Below are positions 1 to 5,540 of a stretch of DNA of 10,129 nt, piece by piece. Each line of letters opens with the position of its first letter. The stretch's first letter is position 1. The stretch spans positions 1 to 10,129 of the forward strand of contig JAPHUI010000430.1 in NCBI GenBank assembly GCA_026193755.1. Reading direction: 5' to 3'. The notes beneath the pieces were generated by a model. That model searched no databases, was not told the origin of the DNA, and saw only the letters and a program-made list of their open reading frames with translations. Source of the DNA: Ignavibacteriaceae bacterium (GTDB lineage Bacteria; Bacteroidota; Ignavibacteria; Ignavibacteriales; Ignavibacteriaceae). The position numbers were made by a program, and so were the translations under genes.

Positions 1-1
1 C

Positions 2-193
2 CAGACAAATAGTGCAATTACAATAACGGATGTTTTGTTGTTTAGTTTAATAGCGTTTTGCATAAAAAATGTGATATCAACAAATATTTGTTGTTTCGAT
101 AACAAAATTTGTGCCCCTGTCAAGAAAGAGTATATTTCTAAAGATGAAGCTAGGTCGAGCAATGTAGATCCAAATTTAACAGAGAGTGGTTAA
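2..193 (+). CDS. C-terminal tail of an unidentified protein, cut by left window edge
   Basis: A frame opening at base 2 stays open for 63 codons and ends in TAA at 191-193. It has no ATG, so it can only be the end of a gene that starts outside the window. All the other frames I checked here hit stops early. The tail has a hydrophobic stretch at about residues 10-21 of the visible part (VLLFSLIAFC), which could be a last membrane helix. Four cysteines follow or lie within it (visible residues 20, 30, 31, 37), two of them adjacent. The end is polar and charged and looks like a cytosolic or periplasmic tail. It converges on the kinase gene with 41 bases between the stops. I do not recognise the family. 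A chance open frame of this length is unlikely but possible in AT-rich DNA. Confidence 0.5.
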   Translation, partial: QTNSAITITDVLLFSLIAFCIKNVISTNICCFDNKICAPVKKEYISKDEARSSNVDPNLTESG

Positions 194-234
194 AATTAAC
201 CTAACTTTTCGACTGGTGTAAAACAGTTATTCTT

Positions 235-1578
235 CTAATGGACAATACTGCTTCCTCCTATAAATTCTCTTAATACAGAATCGTGCGGTACCGGCGAGTC
301 ATCTGCAACCGGTGTCAAACACTTTAATAGATTATAAAGACGAGATGCTCTTTCGTAAGCATCCGTTTTTAAAGGATCATCCATGTATTTCTTCTCCCAT
401 TCAGCAAAGCTATTAGTCAACTTTTGTGCATAAAGAGATAGTTCGTAAGGCATTGCGCTGCTGATAATATAATCGGCTGTGTTGCTATATGGAATTATGT
501 TCCTCATCTCACTGGAACGAACATAATGCCAGTGCTCAAGAGTTTGAGTAGGATTGTAGGCACGGTGAGCATAATCACGTAACATTCTTCTTATCAATCT
601 TATATCAGTCCACCTTATATATTTTTCATCGGGATCCTTCATCTGTAAAAGTGGTTCAAGATATAATTTAAATTTAACATCAATTGGAATATCCTTGCTA
701 AAATCAGGATAAAGCCCGTGTAAACTGTCTATCAAAAGAATTTCATCTTTCTCAAGCTTCATTGGTGTAACATTAAGCGTGCGTGTTCCTGTTTTAAATT
801 CATACGATGGGATTAAAACTTCTTCTCCATTACTTAGTTTACTAAGGTGCTCATTTATTAATTGCAGGTCTAATGCCTGAGGGGTTTCAAAATCGTAATC
901 ACCAAATTCATCTTTAGGGTGTATTTCAAGGTCGAAAAAATAATGATCAACGTTTAAGGCTTTAAACTTGTAGCCCTTTTTTATCAGCTTTTGTTCCAGC
1001 TTGACGGTAGTGCTTGTCTTTCCCGATGATGACGGACCGCTGATCATCACCATCCTTAAATCCTTTAGTTTTTCAATAATTAATCTTGCAGCGAGTTCTA
1101 CATCATCTTCGTATAACCTTTCCGACTCGTGAACAATTTGTGCAAATTCACCATTCGCTACTCTTTTGTTTAACAGATCAACTGTATTTAGTTTATGCTC
1201 AACAGCCCAGTCTAAGTTTCGCCAGACTTTGGCCCACGGTATGTTCTCATTCAGCTTTGAATTAATCCTTCCTTCTTCATCTCTTCTTTTTGCCGCTTCT
1301 TCCCTGTAAAGAATATATTCCTTGGCTACTTTTGCGTGTCCGTTTTCAATTAAAACTTTTTCAACAACATCCTGAACATCCTCGATGTACGGATATTTTT
1401 TTTCATCAAATTTTTCATTTAATATCTGAACAACCTGTTCAGCAAGCTCACCTGCTTTTTCTTTATCTCTGCCTCCCACAGCTACTACAGCCCTGTAAAT
1501 AGCGTTTGCAATTCTTTCCTGTTTAAATGGAACGATTGCACCGCTCCTTTTTTTTACGTGGGTTATTTTGTTTTTCAT
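235..1578 (-). CDS. ATP-cone domain fused to a uridine kinase/phosphoribulokinase-family nucleoside kinase
   Basis: Probable cytosolic kinase that phosphorylates a nucleoside (uridine/cytidine-like) with ATP. Residues about 4-98 form an ATP-cone, the nucleotide-sensing module of ribonucleotide reductases and NrdR (KKRSGAIVPF near the start, YILYREEAAKRR at the end). A linker leads to a P-loop kinase from about residue 175. It has Walker A GPSSSGKT (181-188), the substrate-site DHYFFD (211-216), a YDFETPQALD segment (228-237), PSYEFKTGTRT (257-267), a Walker-B-like LLIDSLHG (281-288) and the arginine-rich lid DIRLIRRMLRDYAHRAY (325-341). The C-terminus (LREFIGGSS) resembles that of the longer bacterial nucleoside kinases that carry a TGS domain at the front instead. 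The ATG is preceded by GGAG (1587-1590) with 8 nt spacing, so the start is firm. The family is clear; the exact substrate and any allosteric role of the cone are inferred. Confidence 0.9.
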   Translation of the reverse strand: MKNKITHVKKRSGAIVPFKQERIANAIYRAVVAVGGRDKEKAGELAEQVVQILNEKFDEKKYPYIEDVQDVVEKVLIENGHAKVAKEYILYREEAAKRRDEEGRINSKLNENIPWAKVWRNLDWAVEHKLNTVDLLNKRVANGEFAQIVHESERLYEDDVELAARLIIEKLKDLRMVMISGPSSSGKTSTTVKLEQKLIKKGYKFKALNVDHYFFDLEIHPKDEFGDYDFETPQALDLQLINEHLSKLSNGEEVLIPSYEFKTGTRTLNVTPMKLEKDEILLIDSLHGLYPDFSKDIPIDVKFKLYLEPLLQMKDPDEKYIRWTDIRLIRRMLRDYAHRAYNPTQTLEHWHYVRSSEMRNIIPYSNTADYIISSAMPYELSLYAQKLTNSFAEWEKKYMDDPLKTDAYERASRLYNLLKCLTPVADDSPVPHDSVLREFIGGSSIVH

Positions 1579-1770
1579 TTTTTATACTCCGGCTTAAGGA
1601 AGAACAAATAACTTCAAATAATTGTCAATAAATTTATACAATTAAATCAATTTTATCGAACAGAAATAGTAGAATTGCTGGTTTATAGTGAATAAATATT
1701 TAAAGCTTTATGGAATTTTTGGTATTTTAATTTATCCTTTAAAGATTTTTAATTTTTATTCAATAATGCC
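1579..1770. promoter_or_regulatory. Divergent spacer between the kinase and DUF1579 genes
   Basis: This very AT-rich 192-bp spacer separates two genes read outward, so it must hold promoters for both. On the minus side I see only the Shine-Dalgarno GGAG at 1587-1590 and scattered TTGACA/TATAAA-like words without a convincing pair. On the plus side there is no Shine-Dalgarno before the ATG at 1771 and no clear TAnnTTTG box. An ATG at 1766 opens a two-codon frame (ATG CCA TGA, 1766-1774) that overlaps the real start. No hairpin or RNA gene is apparent. Confidence 0.4.
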
Positions 1771-2385
1771 ATGATTACTAAAAATTCATTTACTATAATA
1801 ATATTTTCTGCTCTGCTGATACTATTATCAGCCAGATTGTTTGCACAGGAAGAAAATGTAATAATAAAAAATTATAATCTGCAATTAGCCAAAGAAAGCC
1901 CTCCACATCGGATGCTAAGCAAGTTAAGCGGAAAATGGAATTTGGATTATAAGCTTTGGATTAACCCGGAGGATGAACCGGAGGAAGGTAGCGGAACAGC
2001 TGATGCGGAATTGATACTTGGTGGAAGGTTTCTCCAGATAAGTATGGATTATTCAATTTTTGAAAAAGAATTTACAAGCCAGCACACTTTTGGCTATGAT
2101 ATCGACCTTAGAAGATTCTCGCTTTTCTCGATTGATGAATTCGGAACTGACGCAATATTTGAATATGGAGATTTAGATCTGAGTATAGAATCTGTTGTTT
2201 TTACGGGAATAGACAGCATCTCGGTAAATCCGTCAACAGGAGAAAAAAGTTATCAGTACAAAATAGAACTTTATATTCCAACTGAGCAAGAAGTTGATCA
2301 GTTCGGTTTTAATACATATTTTCTAAATCCTGAAGGTAAATGGAAACCTTTAATGGAAACAAGTTTCACAAGAACAGAACAATAA
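1771..2385 (+). CDS. Secreted DUF1579-family protein
   Basis: A 204-residue protein of unknown biochemical function. Residues 1-25 look like a signal peptide (hydrophobic IIIFSALLILLSA core, likely cleavage after LFA), so the product is probably periplasmic. The mature part follows the DUF1579 pattern: PPHRMLSKLSGKWNLDYKLW (44-63), GSGTADAELILGGRFLQI (73-90) and a GYD motif (108-110). These motifs describe a beta-rich, lipocalin-like fold in that family. The ATG at 1771 is the only usable start, because an in-frame TAA lies at 1750-1752. It has no Shine-Dalgarno. The OsmC gene follows 25 bp downstream on the same strand, so the two may share a transcript. The family call is fairly firm; a function cannot be read from the sequence. 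Confidence 0.8.
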   Translation: MITKNSFTIIIFSALLILLSARLFAQEENVIIKNYNLQLAKESPPHRMLSKLSGKWNLDYKLWINPEDEPEEGSGTADAELILGGRFLQISMDYSIFEKEFTSQHTFGYDIDLRRFSLFSIDEFGTDAIFEYGDLDLSIESVVFTGIDSISVNPSTGEKSYQYKIELYIPTEQEVDQFGFNTYFLNPEGKWKPLMETSFTRTEQ

Positions 2386-2410
2386 ATCAAAAAAAAACGG
2401 AGATATATAA

Positions 2411-2839
2411 ATGCCAATTAGAAAAGCAAACGCCCAATGGAAGGGTGATCTTAAAAGCGGGAATGGTACTCTTAACACAGAAACAAAATTATTAAACGAA
2501 ACTCTCTACGATGCCGGTTCACGTTTTGAGTCTGGAAAAACTACGAATCCTGAAGAGCTGATTGGTGCAGCTCACGCAGGTTGTTATTCAATGGCTCTTG
2601 CAAACGCATTATCGAAAGATGGTTTCAAGGTGAATTCTATTGATACCGAAGCAAAGGTTCATCTTGAAAAACTTGAAAGCGGATTTACTATTACAAAAAT
2701 TGAATTGGATACGGTGGGAGAAGTAGCAGGCATTGATAAAGATAAGTTTCAAAAGTATGCTGAACAAACAAAAACGGGTTGTCCCGTTTCAAAAGCTCTA
2801 ACCGGTCCAATGATAATTCTTAACGCAAAGTTGAAATAG
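2411..2839 (+). CDS. osmC: OsmC-family peroxiredoxin (organic hydroperoxide reductase)
   Basis: A 142-residue, full-length, cytosolic thiol peroxidase of the OsmC/Ohr family, which reduces organic hydroperoxides with a cysteine pair. Both catalytic cysteines are present: Cys58 in AAHAGCYSMAL and Cys124 in KTGCPVSKAL. Conserved Arg38 (GSRFE) and Glu49 (PEELIGAAHA) complete the active site. The wording of the motifs (TNPEELIGAAHAGCYSMAL) fits the OsmC branch better than Ohr. A strong GGAG at 2399-2402, 8 nt before the ATG, fixes the start. It probably follows the DUF1579 gene on one transcript. The stop at 2837-2839 is only four bases from the stop of the opposing acetyltransferase gene. Assignment to OsmC rather than a close sister group is likely but not proven. 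Confidence 0.92.
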   Translation: MPIRKANAQWKGDLKSGNGTLNTETKLLNETLYDAGSRFESGKTTNPEELIGAAHAGCYSMALANALSKDGFKVNSIDTEAKVHLEKLESGFTITKIELDTVGEVAGIDKDKFQKYAEQTKTGCPVSKALTGPMIILNAKLK

Positions 2840-2843
2840 CAAA

Positions 2844-3122
2844 TTAATCTGCAACCAGTTCTTCATATTCTTTATGTTTAGATATGAATGACTGGACGTA
2901 AGTACAACCAGGTTCAACTTTAAGATTATTTTCCTTCGCATATTCAAGGGCGGCTATAACAACTTTAGCCGCCAATCCTTTCCCTCTCAATTCATGATCT
3001 GTGTAAGTGTGATACAGATTCATTTTATTATTTTCAATGTTGTAATCGACATAAGCTTCTTTATCATCGATTGAAATGATAAACTGTGATTTACCTTTAT
3101 CGTGAATTACCTTCTCTTCCAT
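2844..3122 (-). CDS. Small GNAT-type N-acetyltransferase (COG2388/YjdJ-like)
   Basis: A 92-residue single-domain GNAT-fold protein, the normal size for the COG2388 group. The acetyl-CoA-binding motif is ELRGKGLAAKVV (44-55, with Arg46-Gly47-Lys48-Gly49). The group's signature follows as PGCTYVQSFISKHKEY (71-86), with Cys73, Tyr75, Phe79, His83 and Tyr86. Members bind acetyl-CoA, but their acceptor is generally unknown, so no substrate is proposed. The gene starts 8 bp after the NRDE stop on the same strand, which strongly suggests co-transcription. No Shine-Dalgarno is seen in the A-rich gap, so translation may be coupled to NRDE or be leaderless-like. It converges with osmC with a 4-bp gap and no visible terminator between them. 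Confidence 0.88.
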   Translation of the reverse strand: MEEKVIHDKGKSQFIISIDDKEAYVDYNIENNKMNLYHTYTDHELRGKGLAAKVVIAALEYAKENNLKVEPGCTYVQSFISKHKEYEELVAD

Positions 3123-3130
3123 TTTACTTT

Positions 3131-3901
3131 TTATTTTTTATTGATGATGAAATTAAATTCTTTGTTTGAAAATCTGCCAGTGTTCGCAAAATAAGTTTTC
3201 TCCACAAACTTTACATTGTTATTCTTATCTACAGTAACAATAGTTGATGATCTTGTACCGTACTTTCCCGATTTGATAAAGATAGGGGAGAGAATTCTTT
3301 CCAGCTCAAGTCCAACACCAGTATCAGGCAATTCTTCATCTTTTGCAGGAGAAGTATCATCGAGCAGGTTTAAAATCTCCCAAGGATGAATATTCTGCTG
3401 CTCAATTAAATGCTTCAGCTGTCGTTTGCTTTTTTCTACTTTTGGCCAGGGCGTATCTAATATTGCATTGCTGATTCCATGAATACCGGGTTCAAGCTTT
3501 TGAAGTCCATTAGTTTTGTTGGAGAAGTAGTAAAGCTCATCGATGTTACCAAGAATAAGATTAAAACCATTGTAGCTATTCAATTCAGGTTTCAAACTGT
3601 TATAATATTCCTCTGGTGTATCATTATTTACCAAAAATTCCAGTGTGAGTTTTCCACGGGTGGGTGCATCATTTTTATTATTCTTTAAATCTCTGAAATT
3701 TGTTATCGCAGCAAATTTACCCTGTCTGGTTATTCCCATCCATGTTCCGCCAGCTTGCAGATCTTTCCCTGCCAGCAAGTCAGGATGATCTTTCCAAAAA
3801 TCAGCCTGCTCGCTAGGACGATTATAAAACTCATCCCTGTTTGCGGCAAAAATTAATTTGTAATCTTTAATGACGTTATTTGCAAATACTATTAAGCACA
3901 T
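3131..3901 (-). CDS. NRDE-family protein (TANGO2 homologue)
   Basis: A 256-residue member of the NRDE/TANGO2 family. The eponymous Asn-Arg-Asp-Glu is at 21-24 (AANRDEFYNRP). It is followed by LLAGKDLQAGGTWMGI (42-57), AITNFRD (65-71), RGKLTLEFL (82-90) and GISNAILDTPWPKV (142-155). A C-terminal YGTRSSTIV (214-222) is also typical. The protein begins MCLIVF, leaving Cys2 at the N-terminus if Met is removed, as in Ntn-hydrolase-like folds. Eukaryotic TANGO2/HRG-9 has been linked to haem trafficking; the bacterial role is uncertain and nothing nearby is haem-related. The length is normal and there is no signal peptide, so it is cytosolic. No Shine-Dalgarno precedes the ATG. It heads a two-gene unit with the acetyltransferase. 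Confidence 0.92.
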   Translation of the reverse strand: MCLIVFANNVIKDYKLIFAANRDEFYNRPSEQADFWKDHPDLLAGKDLQAGGTWMGITRQGKFAAITNFRDLKNNKNDAPTRGKLTLEFLVNNDTPEEYYNSLKPELNSYNGFNLILGNIDELYYFSNKTNGLQKLEPGIHGISNAILDTPWPKVEKSKRQLKHLIEQQNIHPWEILNLLDDTSPAKDEELPDTGVGLELERILSPIFIKSGKYGTRSSTIVTVDKNNNVKFVEKTYFANTGRFSNKEFNFIINKK

Positions 3902-3907
3902 AATTTA

Positions 3908-3980
3908 TTAGTTATTGGTTTTAGTTTTTCAGTTACTCGTTTTGGTAATATGAAACTAAGAACCATAGAACCATAACTAT
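3908..3980. repeat. Imperfect inverted repeat with tandem octamer upstream of the NRDE gene
   Basis: The arm at 3908-3932 and the arm at 3956-3980 are roughly complementary over 25 bases with a few mismatches and gaps. Together they could form a long imperfect stem in the leader of the NRDE transcript. The right arm holds an exact tandem octamer, GAACCATA twice (3960-3967, 3968-3975). No promoter box could be picked out. The imperfect pairing in AT-rich DNA makes chance a real possibility. Confidence 0.35.
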
Positions 3981-3989
3981 GAACTAACC

Positions 3990-4009
3990 TGCCTGACGGC
4001 AAGCAGGCA
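3990..4009. repeat. GC-rich hairpin repeat after the HAD gene
   Basis: TGCCTG (3990-3995) and CAGGCA (4004-4009) form a perfect 6-bp stem around an 8-base loop. This is a GC-rich island in AT-rich surroundings, starting 2 bases past the HAD stop on the minus strand. No T-run follows on the minus strand, so it is not a classic intrinsic terminator. It resembles the short CCTGCCTGACGGC-type interspersed repeats seen between genes in many genomes of this group. That resemblance is from memory and was not searched. Confidence 0.5.
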
Positions 4010-4011
4010 AA

Positions 4012-4629
4012 CTAAAAACTAATGTTCCTCTCTTTCAGATCATTTAATAATTTCTGATAATTAACAAATTGAACTGCATCCCAGCCAATGTTTTTAGATC
4101 CATCAACATATTCCTGTATATCATCAATAAACAAATGTTCTTGAGATGAAAAACCTGATGCTTTTTCAACTGTACGATAAATTTTTTCTTCGGGTTTAAC
4201 AGAACCGACTTCGAAGGAGAGAATTAGTCTATCGAAGTTTTTCAGGAACTCATATTTTTCCCATCCATATTTTTTGTGAATGGAATCAGTATTTGACAGT
4301 AGGAACAATTTATAATTTTTCTTTAAAACAGGAAGAAGAGAAATAACATCCTCATTTAAGGAAAAAATATCTGCATAGTATTTACAAAAAGTGCTCTCAT
4401 CAATTTTATGATCTACAATCGTTAGCATTCTTTTTATAAAATCCTGGTCTGAAATTTTTCCTTTCTCAAATTCCCGGTGCAAATTGTAATTTGCTTTAAA
4501 GAAATTATTGAAGCGATCACCCAATCCATTTTCAACTTGATCTAGCTTGATTAAAGCTTTCTTAAAATCAAATGGAATAAGAACGTTCCCTAAATCAAAA
4601 ACAATTGCTGAATATTTTCTATTTTTCAT
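4012..4629 (-). CDS. HAD-superfamily phosphatase (subfamily IA-like)
   Basis: A 205-residue cytosolic haloacid-dehalogenase-fold hydrolase. Motif I is VFDLGNVLIPFDF (10-22), with the nucleophile Asp12. The position normally held by the acid/base Asp is Gly14, as in the YihX-like 'DLGNV' branch. Motif II is LLSNTDS (110-116), with Ser112. Motif III is Lys145 in GSVKPEEKIY. Motif IV is FIDDIQEYV (167-175), with Asp169 and Asp170. The helical cap lies between motifs I and II, which places it among subfamily I. YihX-type enzymes dephosphorylate small sugar phosphates; the substrate here cannot be read. A GGAG lies 14 nt before the ATG (4644-4647), within a hairpin-forming repeat. The gene may be read through from the LolA-like gene 49 bp upstream. 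Confidence 0.9.
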   Translation of the reverse strand: MKNRKYSAIVFDLGNVLIPFDFKKALIKLDQVENGLGDRFNNFFKANYNLHREFEKGKISDQDFIKRMLTIVDHKIDESTFCKYYADIFSLNEDVISLLPVLKKNYKLFLLSNTDSIHKKYGWEKYEFLKNFDRLILSFEVGSVKPEEKIYRTVEKASGFSSQEHLFIDDIQEYVDGSKNIGWDAVQFVNYQKLLNDLKERNISF

Positions 4630-4641
4630 TTAATTAAATTT

Positions 4642-4663
4642 CTCTCCCCTCCCTTTGGGAGAG
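4642..4663. repeat. Hairpin repeat in the HAD gene leader
   Basis: CTCTCCC (4642-4648) and GGGAGAG (4657-4663) are perfectly complementary over 7 bp with an 8-base loop. An alternative tighter stem, CTCCC-TTT-GGGAG, uses 4649-4661. It fills most of the 49-bp gap between the LolA-like and HAD genes. On the minus-strand transcript it contains the only GGAG upstream of the HAD start, so folding could mask that site. Similar CTCTCCC/GGGAGAG sequences recur between genes in related genomes, from memory only. Confidence 0.55.
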
Positions 4664-4678
4664 GACTAAGAGGAGGGT

Positions 4679-5413
4679 TTATTCCGTGACCTCAAATACA
4701 TTGTTATCAAGACCCGTATTTATTTCTATGCTAGTCACTCTTAGATCAATTTCCTGATTTCCGAGATATTGTTTTAATGTGAAAGGAAATTTTAGCCCGC
4801 TTACTTCCCTGTAATCTGAAAAATATGTCTCTTGCTCAAACAATCCCTGCTTTGTCTGAATTTCCTTTACCTCTTTTACTTTCAGTCCGAAATCATTTGC
4901 ATAATACTGGAACCATCGAATTCCAGAAGGCAATGTAAATTTTATCGCCAAACATTCAACACTGTCCACAAATTCAATAGGGAGCAATTCCATTTTAACA
5001 CCGTGACTTTCAGGATCTAGCAACAGCTGCATAGTAGCATCCATAGAAAGTCTCTCAAGTTCTTTTCCTTCAATAATAATTTTTTCATCACCGATTATCA
5101 TTGTTCCCTTACCACTGTTGTAATAGAGAAATTGCTTCACTTCGCCGGCCTGTAATTCCTGAAAAAGTTTATCAGGATACTTTTGCATAATCATTATGTT
5201 GATTGGTTGTCCCATTGCCGTACCGGTCATAACCGTTGTTCTATCAATTACACTCTTAAATTTATCCATTCCACCTATAGAGTAGATATACCTATTTAAA
5301 ACAGCTTTTGCAGTAATGTTTACGGGGTCAGTTTGGAGTGTATCCTGGCTTTGCGGATAGACAAAACCGACAAATGTAAAAAGGTAGAACAGGATTAGAT
5401 TTTTATACTTCAT
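4679..5413 (-). CDS. Secreted LolA-like (outer-membrane lipoprotein-sorting-type) protein
   Basis: A protein of 244 residues if started at the ATG at 5413. The frame extends upstream to another ATG at 5473. I prefer the inner start because it gives a standard signal peptide: MKYKN, a hydrophobic LILFYLFTFVGFVY core, and likely cleavage near residue 20-22. The longer version would bury that peptide behind 20 charged and aromatic residues. The mature protein begins with the helix AVLNRYIYSIGGMDKFKSV (38-56). Beta strands follow, including a QKYPDKLFQE segment (77-86). This is the pattern of LolA/LolB-fold proteins and of similar domains at the ends of M16-type protease genes in this lineage. 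It probably acts in the periplasm, on lipid or lipoprotein. No Shine-Dalgarno supports either start. It is transcribed divergently from the DUF5686 gene. The fold is likely; the role is inferred. Confidence 0.65.
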   Translation of the reverse strand: MKYKNLILFYLFTFVGFVYPQSQDTLQTDPVNITAKAVLNRYIYSIGGMDKFKSVIDRTTVMTGTAMGQPINIMIMQKYPDKLFQELQAGEVKQFLYYNSGKGTMIIGDEKIIIEGKELERLSMDATMQLLLDPESHGVKMELLPIEFVDSVECLAIKFTLPSGIRWFQYYANDFGLKVKEVKEIQTKQGLFEQETYFSDYREVSGLKFPFTLKQYLGNQEIDLRVTSIEINTGLDNNVFEVTE

Positions 5414-5451
5414 AATGGAATAATAATATTTTCTTTTCAAAAAGATAAAAG

Positions 5452-5465
5452 ATTGTTCGTACAAT
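5452..5465. promoter_or_regulatory. Perfect 5-4-5 palindrome in the divergent spacer
   Basis: ATTGT (5452-5456), the spacer TCGT, and ACAAT (5461-5465) form a perfect inverted repeat about midway between the LolA-like and DUF5686 starts. Its position would suit an operator for a dimeric regulator acting on one or both genes. The arms are short and AT-rich, so chance is possible. If the longer LolA-like start (5473) were used, this site would lie inside the coding region. Confidence 0.25.
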
Positions 5466-5507
5466 AATAACACTAAAATTTCTCTTATTACTAATTCAGG
5501 TTTTAAT

Positions 5508-5515
5508 TACTTTTG
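5508..5515 (+). promoter_or_regulatory. Bacteroidota-type -7 promoter box for the DUF5686 gene
   Basis: TACTTTTG matches the Bacteroidota sigma-A -7 consensus TAnnTTTG exactly and ends 25 bases before the ATG at 5541. That would give a leader of roughly 15-20 nt. No TTG/TTTG -33 partner is seen at about 20 bp upstream, so the support is partial. Confidence 0.35.
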
Positions 5516-5540
5516 AATAGTTGTAACAAATAAATTTCTC

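Noticed and set aside
194..234. Possible terminator between the left-edge gene and the kinase gene
   Set aside because: Only a 4-bp ACTG/CAGT pairing with an 8-base loop and no T-run on either strand.
1290..1502. 70-codon plus-strand frame inside the kinase gene
   Set aside because: Antisense shadow of a well-supported conserved gene; its translation is Leu/Pro/His-rich with no recognisable domain.
5414..5473. Longer N-terminus of the LolA-like protein starting at 5473
   Set aside because: It would place 20 charged and aromatic residues ahead of a clean signal peptide and has no ribosome-binding site; the inner ATG at 5413 fits better, though not decisively.
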